Part shown: in pieces, positions 27,208-34,611 of the stretch | Position numbering within the stretch: position 1 is the first letter of the stretch | How the letters are laid out: each line of letters begins with the position of its first letter | NCBI RefSeq assembly: GCF_003194625.1 | Contig: NZ_QHKX01000002.1 | Coordinates: 496,001 to 560,000 of the forward strand | Length of the DNA stretch: 64,000 bases | Direction: 5' to 3' | Source: Nocardioides solisilvae | GTDB taxonomy: Bacteria > Actinomycetota > Actinomycetes > Propionibacteriales > Nocardioidaceae | The notes under the pieces: generated by a model | Seen by the model: only the letters and a program-made list of their open reading frames with translations | Databases searched by the model: none | Told to the model about the DNA's origin: nothing | Position numbers and translations under genes: made by a program

Positions 27208-27223
27208 CGTGATCCAGATCACA
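27208..27223. promoter_or_regulatory. CRP/GlxR-type palindrome
   Basis: CGTGATCCAGATCACA matches the CRP-family consensus TGTGA-N6-TCACA at nine of ten defined positions. It sits between divergent genes. It directly abuts a TACGGT -10 for the M28 peptidase (minus), where binding would repress. It is centred about 56 nt before the probable start site of the permease transcript (plus), where binding could activate. Confidence 0.55.
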
Positions 27224-27259
27224 CGTAAGCCCCCGGATGAGGGATGCCGGGACGCTCGG

Positions 27260-27265
27260 TAGAGT
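27260..27265 (+). promoter_or_regulatory. -10 element of nucleobase permease gene
   Basis: TAGAGT at 27260-27265 would start transcription near 27272. This gives a leader of about 50 nt with AGGAGG before the permease ATG. Confidence 0.45.
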
Positions 27266-27321
27266 CCCGCCCGGTCGTGGGGGCGACCTCGACGCCCGCA
27301 GCACGCACCCAGGAGGCTCAC

Positions 27322-28659
27322 ATGGCTTGGACCCTGCACGGAGACGGCCGGGGCGTCGCCCCCGACGCCCTCGTCCGCCCCGACGAGCGGCTCTCGTGGC
27401 CGCGCACCCTCGGCTTCGGCGGGCAGCACGTCGTGGCGATGTTCGGGGCCACCTTCCTGGTCCCGATCCTCACCGGCTTCCCCGTCGCGACCACGCTGCT
27501 CTTCTCGGGCCTCGGCACGCTGCTCTTCCTGCTGCTCACCCGCAACCGGGTGCCGAGCTACCTGGGCTCCTCCTTCGCGTTCATCGCGCCGATCCAGGCG
27601 TCCATGGGCGACCACGGCATGGGGGCCGCCCTCTTCGGGATCATGGTCACCGGCGTGCTGCTCGCCGCCGTGGGCCTGCTCGTCAACGTCACCGGGACCG
27701 GGTGGATCGACGTGCTGATGCCGCCGGTGGTCACCGGCGCGATCGTCGCCCTCATCGGCTTCAACCTCGGCGGGGCCGCGACCGGCAACTTCCAGCAGTC
27801 CCCGTGGATCGCCACGCTGACGCTGGCGACCATCGTGGTCGTCGCCGTCGTCTTCCGCGGGCTCGCCGCCCGGCTCTCGATCCTCATCGGCGTCGCGGTC
27901 GGCTACGCGGCGGCGGCCCTCACCGACCAGATCGACTTCGCGTGCACCCGCGAGCCGGTGGCGCTCAGCTGCCGGCCGGTGGCCGACGCCGCGTGGTTCG
28001 GCCTGCCCGACCTCACCGCCCCGAGCGTGACGTGGTCGGTCGTCCCGATGTTCCTCCCCGTCGTCCTGGTCCTCGTCGCCGAGAACGTCGGCCACGTCAA
28101 GAGCGTCGCCCACCTCGTCGGCGACCCGACGATCAACGAGCGCACCGGCAACGCGCTGCTGGCCGACGGCCTGGCCACCGCGCTCGCCGGCGCGGGCGGC
28201 GGCTCCGCGACCACGACGTACGGCGAGAACATCGGCGTGATGACCGCGACCCGGATCTTCTCGACCGCCGCCTACTGGGTGGCGGGCGTCGTCGCCGTGC
28301 TGCTGAGCCTCTCCCCCAAGTTCGGCGCCGTGCTCAACACCATCCCGGCCGGGGTGCTGGGCGGGGTCACCGTCGCCCTCTACGGCCTGATCGGACTGAT
28401 CGGCGTCAAGATCTGGATCGACAACGACGTCGACTTCGGCCGGGCCGTCAACCAGTACCCGGCGGCCGCCGCCCTGATCATCGGGATCGGCGACCTCACC
28501 CTCAACGCCGGCCGGATGACCTTCACCGGCATCGCGCTGGGCACGGTCGCCGCGGTGGTGCTCTACCACGTGATGGCCGGCCTGGAGCGGCTGCGCGAGG
28601 GCCGGGTCGACGACGGGGCCGACGGCGACCCCGAGCCCGACGACCGCCGCTACGTCTGA
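27322..28659 (+). CDS. uracil/xanthine permease (NCS2 family)
   Basis: A 445-residue nucleobase:cation symporter-2 protein with about 14 membrane segments, probably importing uracil or a related pyrimidine. Characteristic stretches: FGGQHVVAMFGATFLVPILTGF, SYLGSSFAFIAPI, PPVVTGAIVALIGFNLGGAA, LVAENVGHVKSVAHLVG (the family NxGxxxxT/S-type region with substrate-binding Glu) and GGGSATTTYGENIGVMTATRIFS. The C-terminal tail is short and acidic. ATG 27322 has an AGGAGG six bases upstream. It is convergent with the winged-helix gene downstream. Specificity for uracil rather than xanthine is inferred from similarity to UraA/PyrP-like sequences. Confidence 0.88.
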   Translation: MAWTLHGDGRGVAPDALVRPDERLSWPRTLGFGGQHVVAMFGATFLVPILTGFPVATTLLFSGLGTLLFLLLTRNRVPSYLGSSFAFIAPIQASMGDHGMGAALFGIMVTGVLLAAVGLLVNVTGTGWIDVLMPPVVTGAIVALIGFNLGGAATGNFQQSPWIATLTLATIVVVAVVFRGLAARLSILIGVAVGYAAAALTDQIDFACTREPVALSCRPVADAAWFGLPDLTAPSVTWSVVPMFLPVVLVLVAENVGHVKSVAHLVGDPTINERTGNALLADGLATALAGAGGGSATTTYGENIGVMTATRIFSTAAYWVAGVVAVLLSLSPKFGAVLNTIPAGVLGGVTVALYGLIGLIGVKIWIDNDVDFGRAVNQYPAAAALIIGIGDLTLNAGRMTFTGIALGTVAAVVLYHVMAGLERLREGRVDDGADGDPEPDDRRYV

Positions 28660-28686
28660 GGCGTCGCCCCGGCCCCGCCCCGGGTC

Positions 28687-29697
28687 CTAGCGGCCGGGAC
28701 GCAACCGGTAGCGCTGCTCGTCGACCTGGTCCAGGTCGTCGTACGACGCCACTCCGCGGCCCTGCACCTGCGCGCACATGTGCTGGGTCAGCATCGTCCG
28801 CACGGTCGCCTCGGCGAACCGGCTGCCCGAGCTCCGCACGTGCGCGAGCACGTCGGCGACGTGGACGACGTCGTGGCCCTGACGGGTCACCAGCGCCCGG
28901 ACGGCCTCGAGCACCTCGGCCCGCGCGGTGCCCCGGGGCGACGGCGGGGCGACCGGCCGGGCCCGCTCCAGCACCTGCTCCGGAATCGGGACCGGCTCGA
29001 GGACCACGCCCCCGGGTCCGGCCGACGACCGCGGCGGCTCCTCCCGGGGCGCCCAGGCAGCCTTCGGGCCCGTCAGCGGCACGGAGACCTCGTAGGCGTG
29101 CAGGCCCAGGTCGTCCGAGACCGGCCAGACCCCCGCGCAGGCCACGACGACGGGCAGCTGCCACCGCCCACCGGCCAGCTCGGCGGCCGCCCCGGGCGGC
29201 AGGTCGTCCAGGGCCTGCCGGTCGAGCAGCATGCGGGTGCCCGGGCGGTCGGGCCAGGGCAGGCCGCGGCGGACGGCGGCGCTGGCGAGATGGCCCATCC
29301 GCTCGGTCGCGAGGACCTGCACGAGCCAACGCTGCCGGGCGGGGACGGTGCTGATCCGCAGGAGGTCTCGCACCAGGACGCCCATCGTGTGGGTGTTGCG
29401 TCCCGGCTCGGCGTCCCACGGGAGGCGCAGGTCGAGGACCGTGCCGCCGGGGCCGTCGAGGAGCAGGTCGGCGAGCGGGACGACCCCCTGCACCCCGGGT
29501 CGCGGAAGGTCCAGGGTGAGGCGGGAGGGCACCACGCCGACGGCCTGCAGCGCGAGCACCGTCGCGAGCCGGACGGTGTCCCGGGTCACCAGGTGCCCCC
29601 GTCCCGCGGCGAGGTGGCCGCCGACCGTCGTGGCCACCTGTCCCCATACCAGCGGCCACGGGACCTCGGTCGCCCCGGTGTCGTCCGGCTCCCCCAT
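28687..29697 (-). CDS. unrecognised protein with C-terminal winged-helix domain
   Basis: A 336-residue protein I do not recognise. The N-terminal two thirds are alpha/beta and Arg-rich with no obvious catalytic motif (for example GTVLDLRLPWDAEPGRNTHTMGVLVRDLL, and WQLPVVVACAGVWPVSDDLG). A Pro-rich linker (VLEPVPIPEQVLERARPVAPPSP) leads to a C-terminal domain of about 80 residues. That domain looks like a winged helix: ARAEVLEAVRALVTRQGHDVVHVADVLAHVRSS, then FAEATVRTMLTQHM. ATG 29697 was chosen with GGAG four bases upstream; a GTG at 29700 is possible. Six 10-bp tandem repeats lie immediately upstream of the start, which is suggestive of autoregulation. Confidence 0.6.
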   Translation of the reverse strand: MGEPDDTGATEVPWPLVWGQVATTVGGHLAAGRGHLVTRDTVRLATVLALQAVGVVPSRLTLDLPRPGVQGVVPLADLLLDGPGGTVLDLRLPWDAEPGRNTHTMGVLVRDLLRISTVPARQRWLVQVLATERMGHLASAAVRRGLPWPDRPGTRMLLDRQALDDLPPGAAAELAGGRWQLPVVVACAGVWPVSDDLGLHAYEVSVPLTGPKAAWAPREEPPRSSAGPGGVVLEPVPIPEQVLERARPVAPPSPRGTARAEVLEAVRALVTRQGHDVVHVADVLAHVRSSGSRFAEATVRTMLTQHMCAQVQGRGVASYDDLDQVDEQRYRLRPGR

Positions 29698-29704
29698 CAC
29701 GCTC

Positions 29705-29764
29705 CAGTCGTTCGCAGTCGTTCGCAGTCGTTCTCGGTCGTTCTCGGTCGTGCGCGGTCGTCGT
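29705..29764. repeat. six 10-bp tandem repeats upstream of winged-helix gene
   Basis: Units in order are CAGTCGTTCG twice, then CAGTCGTTCT, CGGTCGTTCT, CGGTCGTGCG and CGGTCGTCGT, with an exact 10-bp period. They start about 8 bp upstream of the ATG of the minus-strand gene. The near-helical spacing would place each unit on the same DNA face. Confidence 0.85.
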
Positions 29765-29797
29765 CCTCGCCGCCCGCGCGCCGCGGCGGCGCGTCAG

Positions 29798-30676
29798 TCA
29801 GGCCAGCTCGGCGAGCAGGGCCGGCACCTGCCCGGGCAGCTCGCGCGCGAGGAAGCCTACGTTCCCGACCGCCGACGCGAGGCGTTCTCCGGCACGAGCG
29901 TGCAGGTGCGCCCCCCAGAGGGCGGCCAGCGCGGGGTCCGCCCCCCGGGCGAGGAGGCCGGCGACGACCCCGGCCTGCACGTCGCCCGAGCCGGAGACGC
30001 CCAGGCCGGGCCCCCCGCCGGGCACCACCCACGCCTCGCCGTCGGGTCCGACCACGTGCTTCTCGGTACCGCCGCAGACCACCACCACGCGGGAGGCGGC
30101 GGCCACCTCGCGGGCCACGCCCACCGGGTCGGCCGCGACCTCCTCCTCTGACCGGTGCGCGGTCCGGGCGAGCTCCACGGGGTTGACCGTGAGCACGCTC
30201 CGGCCGGCGAGGTGGTGGAGGCCGTCGGGGTGCCGGGTGAGGAACGAGGAGCCGAGGGCGTCGAGCACCACTGGTCCGTCGAGCCGCGGGACGAGCCGCT
30301 CGAGCAGGGACGCCGCGGCCTCGACGTCGCCGGCCCCCGTGCCGAGCAGCACCGCGTCGCACCCGTGCGCGACCTCCAGCACCCGGGCGGTCGCCTCGGG
30401 CGAGACCTCGCCGTTGCGCTCGGGCAGTCCGTGGACGGCGGCCTCGGGCAGCGCCACCGCGACCGCCGGGGCGGTGCCGGCCACCGTCGCGACCTGCAGC
30501 TTGCCGGCGCCGGCGCGCAGGGCCGACTCCCCCGCCAGCAGCACGGCGCCGGGGGTGGCGAGGCCGCCACCCACCACGAGGACCTGGCCGCGGGCGTGCT
30601 TGTCGTCGCCCGGTCGCGGCAGCGGCCGGTCCCGCAGGACCGACGGGGTGAGCACCCGCGGCTCAGGCCTGCCCAT
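29798..30676 (-). CDS. nnrD: ADP-dependent NAD(P)H-hydrate dehydratase
   Basis: A 292-residue ribokinase-like (CARKD) enzyme that repairs damaged, hydrated NAD(P)H using ADP. Conserved features: HARGQVLVVGGGLATPGAVLLAGESALRAGAGKLQVAT near the N-terminus, DALGSSFLTRHP, LTVNPVELARTA, VVVCGGTEKHVVGPDG, and GVSGSGDVQAGVVAGLLARG with the catalytic GSGD. The NnrE epimerase domain that is often fused N-terminally is absent, so the epimerase must be encoded elsewhere. ATG 30676 overlaps the upstream phosphatase gene by 14 nt. The two are likely co-transcribed. Confidence 0.88.
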   Translation of the reverse strand: MGRPEPRVLTPSVLRDRPLPRPGDDKHARGQVLVVGGGLATPGAVLLAGESALRAGAGKLQVATVAGTAPAVAVALPEAAVHGLPERNGEVSPEATARVLEVAHGCDAVLLGTGAGDVEAAASLLERLVPRLDGPVVLDALGSSFLTRHPDGLHHLAGRSVLTVNPVELARTAHRSEEEVAADPVGVAREVAAASRVVVVCGGTEKHVVGPDGEAWVVPGGGPGLGVSGSGDVQAGVVAGLLARGADPALAALWGAHLHARAGERLASAVGNVGFLARELPGQVPALLAELA

Positions 30677-31418
30677 CGCCCCGGCCCCCCTGCGCGGGCT
30701 CCCGCGTCACCTCGGCCCCCGCGTCCGCGTCGACCGCCGAGGTGTCGGCGAAGGAGACCGGCTGCAGCAGGTCGCCCTCGCGGCGGTAGCCGGTGAGGGA
30801 GGCGTTGGGGATCTGGACCCGGCGGTCGACCTCGAGCAGCTCCTCCTCGGTGAGGTCCTCCAGGGCGTGCCGGAAGGACATGATCACGGCCTGGTGGGTG
30901 AAGAGCCACAGCCGCGCACCGTCGTGCCCGTGCCGCAGGTCGGCCAGCAGGCTGCGCACCCGCAGCACCACGTCGGCCCAGCTCTCCCCGCTCGGGGGCT
31001 GGTACCAGAACTTGCCCAGCCGGTCGCGACGGGCGGCCTCCTCGGGGTGCCGGGCCCGGATCCCCTTGCCCGTCATCCCGTCGAACAGGCCGAGGTCGCG
31101 CTCGCGGAGCCGTTCGTCCATCTCGAGCGGCACGTCGAGCCCCTCGAGCGCGAGACGGGCGGTCTGGGCGGCCCGCTCGTAGGGCGAGCTCACCACCAGC
31201 GTGGGCCGGTCGTCGTCGGCCAGACCGTGCAGCCAGCGGTTCAGCGCCCCGCCCTGCTCCCGGCCCGCGGCCGAGAGCGGGACGTCGGCGTCGCGCGCGT
31301 CCAGCTCCAGGCGCTCCGCCCCCTGCTCCCTGGCGCGGGCGTCGGCGAGGTTCCCCTCGCTCTCGCCGTGCCGGACCAGCACCAACCCGGCAGGACCGCT
31401 GCTCCAGCGCGGCCTCAC
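30663..31418 (-). CDS. histidine phosphatase family protein (phosphoglycerate-mutase-like)
   Basis: A 251-residue branch 1 histidine phosphatase. The phospho-accepting His is in LVLVRHGESEGNLADARAREQG. The second Arg and catalytic Glu are in VVSSPYERAAQTARLAL and LRERDLGLFDGMTGKGI, and the second His is in LWLFTHQAVIMSFRHAL. The substrate is not predictable; the long insertion FWYQPPSGESWADVVLRV is typical of broad-specificity phosphatases. GTG 31418 has GGGAGA upstream. It overlaps the downstream nnrD gene, so the two are one unit. The last 25 residues are acidic and variable. Confidence 0.82.
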   Translation of the reverse strand: MRPRWSSGPAGLVLVRHGESEGNLADARAREQGAERLELDARDADVPLSAAGREQGGALNRWLHGLADDDRPTLVVSSPYERAAQTARLALEGLDVPLEMDERLRERDLGLFDGMTGKGIRARHPEEAARRDRLGKFWYQPPSGESWADVVLRVRSLLADLRHGHDGARLWLFTHQAVIMSFRHALEDLTEEELLEVDRRVQIPNASLTGYRREGDLLQPVSFADTSAVDADAGAEVTREPAQGGRGDGQA

Positions 31419-31547
31419 GACGTTCTCCCGGCGGCGGTGGACGGGTGGTGGCTCGACATCTCGCTCCTCTCGCGGCGTCCGGTCGACCCGGGAGTACCCG
31501 GGAGCGCCGCGGGGAATGCCGCGGGCGGCGCCGACGTTGTGCCGGTC

Positions 31548-31637
31548 GTGCGAGGAGACACCACGACCGAGGGCGACCTGCTGACGCGTCGCCTCGTCGT
31601 CGACCTCCTGCGCACCCAGAGCACCCTCTGTCGCTGA
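31548..31637 (+). CDS. probable cysteine-ending leader peptide upstream of symporter
   Basis: A short frame of 29 codons ends in LLTRRLVVDLLRTQSTLCR before a TGA. This fits the pattern of short actinobacterial leader peptides with an RL-x-VDL-x-R core and a Cys near the C-terminus, which are found upstream of sulfur-assimilation and transport genes. It lies 115 nt before the TTG of the DAACS symporter, within the only stretch longer than 300 bases here with no ordinary gene (31419-31752). The start is unsure: GTG 31548 or GTG 31539, neither with a clear ribosome-binding site. The rest of that stretch shows no other feature I can support. Confidence 0.5.
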   Translation: MRGDTTTEGDLLTRRLVVDLLRTQSTLCR

Positions 31638-31752
31638 CGTCGCCGACCGCGTCGCCCGCCCGCCTCCCAGCGGCCCGGAGCGGACGCCGTCCCCCGCCCC
31701 GCCTCCCCCGCGGCCGGCGACCGCTGCCGCGCGCTCCTCGAAAGGTCACCCC

Positions 31753-33222
31753 TTGAGTCCCACCCCCGCCTCCGTCCCGCCGTCCGACGCACCCTCCGAC
31801 GCGCCCGAGGCAGCACCGCGTCGGCGCCGGCGTCTCCCGTCCTTCGGCACCCAGGTGCTGCTCGGCCTGGTGCTCGGCGTCGTCCTCGGCCTCGTGGCAC
31901 GTGAGATGGGCCCCGACGGCGTCGACGCCGCCGGGGTCGCCGACCCCAACTGGCTCACCGAGACCCTCACCCAGGTGGGCGGCATCTTCGTCACCCTGCT
32001 GCGCGCGATCGTCCCGCCGCTGGTCTTCCTCGCCATCGTCGCCTCCATCGCCAACCTGCGCGAGGTGGCGGGCGCCGCCCGCCTGGCGTGGAAGACGCTC
32101 GCGTGGTTCGCCGGGACCGCGCTGGTCACCGTCGCGATCGGCATCGCGCTGGGCCTGGTGCTGGAGCCCGGCCGCCACACCTCGGTCACCGCCGACTCCG
32201 CCGCGGCCCCGTCGACCACCGGCTCCTGGCTGGACTTCCTCAACGGCCTGGTGCCGGCCAACTTCCTGGGCCTCCAGGCCACCCCGGGAGCGGACGGCTC
32301 CGTCGGCCTGTCGTTCAACGTCCTGCAGATCCTCGTGGTCGCCATCGCCGTGGGCATCGCGGCCCTCAAGGTGGGCGAGGCGGCCGACCCGTTCCTCGGC
32401 CTGGTCCGCTCCGCGCTGGCCGTGGTGCAGAAGGTCCTGTGGTGGGTCATCCTGCTCGCCCCCGTCGCGACGGTCGGCCTGCTCGGCAAGGCGGTCGCCA
32501 CCTACGGGTGGGACGCCCTCGGCTCGCTCGGCACCTTCGCCGTCGCCGTCTACGTCGGCCTCGCGGTGGTCGCCTTCGTCGTCTACCCGGCGCTGCTCAG
32601 GGCCAACGGGCTGTCGGTCCGGCAGTTCTTCTCCGGCGCCTGGCCCGCCATCTCCCTGGCCTTCGTGTCGCGCTCGTCGATCGGGACCATGCCGGTCACC
32701 CAGGCCGTCACCGAGCGCAACCTCGGCGTGCCGCGCGCCTACAGCGCCTTCGCCGTGCCGCTGGGGGCCACGACCAAGATGGACGGCTGCGCCTCGATCT
32801 ACCCCGCGATCTCGGCGATCTTCGTCGCGCAGTTCTTCGGCGTCGACCTCTCGCTCACCGACTACCTGCTGATCGCGTTCGTCTCCGTCATCGGCTCGGC
32901 CGCGACGGCCGGCGTCACCGGGGCCACGGTCATGCTCACCCTCACCCTCTCCACCCTGGGGCTCCCCCTGGAGGGCGTGGGCCTGCTGCTGGCGATCGAC
33001 CCGATCCTCGACATGGGCCGCACCGCCACCAACGTGGCCGGCCAGGCGCTCGTGCCGACGCTGGTGGCCAAGCGCGAGGGCATCCTCGACCGGACGGCGT
33101 ACGACGCCCCGCGCCGCGGGCAGGCCTGGTCCGACCGCGAGGTGGTCGGGGCCGAGGGCCTCACCGTGCCGGCGGCCCGCCGGGACGCCTCGCAGGACGC
33201 GCCCGAGCCCGCCCGGGCCTGA
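31753..33222 (+). CDS. dicarboxylate/amino acid:cation symporter (DAACS family)
   Basis: A 489-residue secondary transporter of the DAACS (SLC1-like) family, which includes DctA, GltP and the cystine carrier TcyP. After a 30-residue Pro/Arg-rich cytoplasmic start come the TM segments. Core elements: the serine-rich hairpin SRSSIGTMPVTQAV, TKMDGCASIYPAISAIFVAQ (family NMDG region), SAATAGVTGATVMLTLTLSTLGLP and the substrate-binding DPILDMGRTATNVAGQAL. The start is a TTG at 31753 preceded by GAAAGGT. The Cys-ending leader frame upstream makes cystine a reasonable candidate substrate (inference); C4-dicarboxylates or acidic amino acids are the alternatives. Convergent with the OFA carrier. Confidence 0.87.
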   Translation: MSPTPASVPPSDAPSDAPEAAPRRRRRLPSFGTQVLLGLVLGVVLGLVAREMGPDGVDAAGVADPNWLTETLTQVGGIFVTLLRAIVPPLVFLAIVASIANLREVAGAARLAWKTLAWFAGTALVTVAIGIALGLVLEPGRHTSVTADSAAAPSTTGSWLDFLNGLVPANFLGLQATPGADGSVGLSFNVLQILVVAIAVGIAALKVGEAADPFLGLVRSALAVVQKVLWWVILLAPVATVGLLGKAVATYGWDALGSLGTFAVAVYVGLAVVAFVVYPALLRANGLSVRQFFSGAWPAISLAFVSRSSIGTMPVTQAVTERNLGVPRAYSAFAVPLGATTKMDGCASIYPAISAIFVAQFFGVDLSLTDYLLIAFVSVIGSAATAGVTGATVMLTLTLSTLGLPLEGVGLLLAIDPILDMGRTATNVAGQALVPTLVAKREGILDRTAYDAPRRGQAWSDREVVGAEGLTVPAARRDASQDAPEPARA

Positions 33223-33231
33223 GGGGCGCGC

Positions 33232-34509
33232 TCAGCCGCGGACGGCCTCGGTGGTGCGGCCCTTCGGCACCCTGGTGACGAAGGTCAGCGCCACCGAGGC
33301 CAGCGCCACCACGCCGATGGTGGTGTAGGCGAGCGTGTAGGCCTCGTCCTCGCCGAGCAGCGCCGAGGTGAGCAGCGGGCCCAGCACGCCGCCGAGGCTC
33401 CAGCCGACCAGCATGAGGCCGTAGATGGCGCCCGCGTTGCGGACGCCGAAGAAGTCGCCCGCCGTCGCCGGCATCGTGCCGAAGGTGCCGCCGTAGCAGA
33501 GGTAGATGACCGCCGCGAGCACCGCGAAGAGGACCGCGCTGCCGGCGTGCGGGAGGGCGATGAGGCAGACGCCCTGGAGCGCGAGGATCGCGGCGAAGGT
33601 GCGCATCCGCCCGATCTTGTCGGAGACGGCGGCCCAGAAGATCCGGCCGCCGCCGTTGAAGATCGCCAGCACGCCCACCAGGGTGGCCGCCCCGCCCACG
33701 CTGTAGCCGGCGATGTCGGTGGCGCTCAGCTTGGCCTGCGAGATGAGCGAGATGCCGGCGCTGACGCTCAGGGTGAGGATCGCCGTGAGCAGGTACCACT
33801 GCGGGGTGCGCAGCGCCTCGCCCTGGGTGTAGTCGCGGCCGGCCGACGACGCGCCTCCGCCGGACTTCTCGAACCCGGGCACGGTGTAGCCCTCCGGGGG
33901 GTTGCGGAAGATCGAGGCGCCGACCAGGGACATCACGAGGTAGGCGATGCCCAGCGGCAGGAAGGCGCTGGTGGGGTCCTCGGGGTCGCGGTCGATGAGC
34001 CACTGGGCGACCGGTGAGGTGAGGACGGCGCCGAAGCCGAAGCCGCCGACCGCCAGGCCGGTGATGAGGCCGGTCTTGTCGGGGAACCACTTCTGCAGCA
34101 TCGCGATCGGCACGATGTAGGCCACCCCGAGGCCGAAGCCGCTGATGACGCCGTAGCCCGCGATGACGAGCCAGTAGTCGTCCTTCCCGTTGGTGAACGA
34201 GGCCAGGATGATCCCGACGGCGTAGACGACCCCGCCGAGCAGGGCCACGAGCCGCGGTCCCTTGACGTCCTGGAGCCGGCCGCCGAGGTAGCTGCCGACG
34301 AAGATCATGGCGATCGTCACGGTGAACGGCATGGAGGCCTGCACCTTGCTCAGCTGCCACGACTCGGCGTTCTCCAGGGCCCCGCCGAAGACGCTCCACG
34401 CGTAGACGGCACCGATGGAGAACTGCAGCAGCAGCCCGGCGCCCACCAGGAGCCAGCGGAAGCCGCCCGGGCTCCGGTCCGTCCGGGTGTCGTGCCGTTG
34501 GTCGACCAT
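33232..34509 (-). CDS. OFA-family MFS transporter (candidate formate/oxalate carrier)
   Basis: A 425-residue 12-TM major facilitator of the oxalate/formate antiporter (OFA) family. The family opening is seen in LLLQFSIGAVYAWSVFGGALE, with the motif A loop GGRLQDVKGPRLVAL. Later segments (TGLAVGGFGFGAVLTSPVAQWL, GGGRIFWAAVSDKIGRM) agree. ATG 34509 has GGAGGA eight bases upstream; an ATG 87 nt further up falls in the repeat tract. It follows the formate dehydrogenase genes on the same strand after 102 nt, so formate exchange or uptake is a reasonable inference. OFA carriers also move oxalate, nitrate or other monocarboxylates. Confidence 0.82.
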   Translation of the reverse strand: MVDQRHDTRTDRSPGGFRWLLVGAGLLLQFSIGAVYAWSVFGGALENAESWQLSKVQASMPFTVTIAMIFVGSYLGGRLQDVKGPRLVALLGGVVYAVGIILASFTNGKDDYWLVIAGYGVISGFGLGVAYIVPIAMLQKWFPDKTGLITGLAVGGFGFGAVLTSPVAQWLIDRDPEDPTSAFLPLGIAYLVMSLVGASIFRNPPEGYTVPGFEKSGGGASSAGRDYTQGEALRTPQWYLLTAILTLSVSAGISLISQAKLSATDIAGYSVGGAATLVGVLAIFNGGGRIFWAAVSDKIGRMRTFAAILALQGVCLIALPHAGSAVLFAVLAAVIYLCYGGTFGTMPATAGDFFGVRNAGAIYGLMLVGWSLGGVLGPLLTSALLGEDEAYTLAYTTIGVVALASVALTFVTRVPKGRTTEAVRG

Positions 34510-34520
34510 GACGCGTCCTC

Positions 34521-34574
34521 CTGCCGAGATGCTGCCGAGACCTGCCGAGATGCTGCGGAGATGCTGCCGGGGTG
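34521..34574. repeat. five 11-bp tandem repeats in the OFA carrier leader
   Basis: Units are CTGCCGAGATG, CTGCCGAGAC (10 bp), CTGCCGAGATG, CTGCGGAGATG and CTGCCGGGGTG. They lie 12-65 nt upstream of the minus-strand carrier start codon, between it and the dehydrogenase membrane-subunit gene. Confidence 0.8.
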
Positions 34575-34611
34575 ACGGGTGTCCTGCGGGTGCCACCCCC
34601 GTACCCCGTTC

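Noticed and set aside
31201..31584. Alternative Cys-containing frame in the symporter leader region
   Set aside because: It overlaps the histidine phosphatase gene antisense and lacks the leader-peptide pattern; the other frame ending at 31637 fits better.
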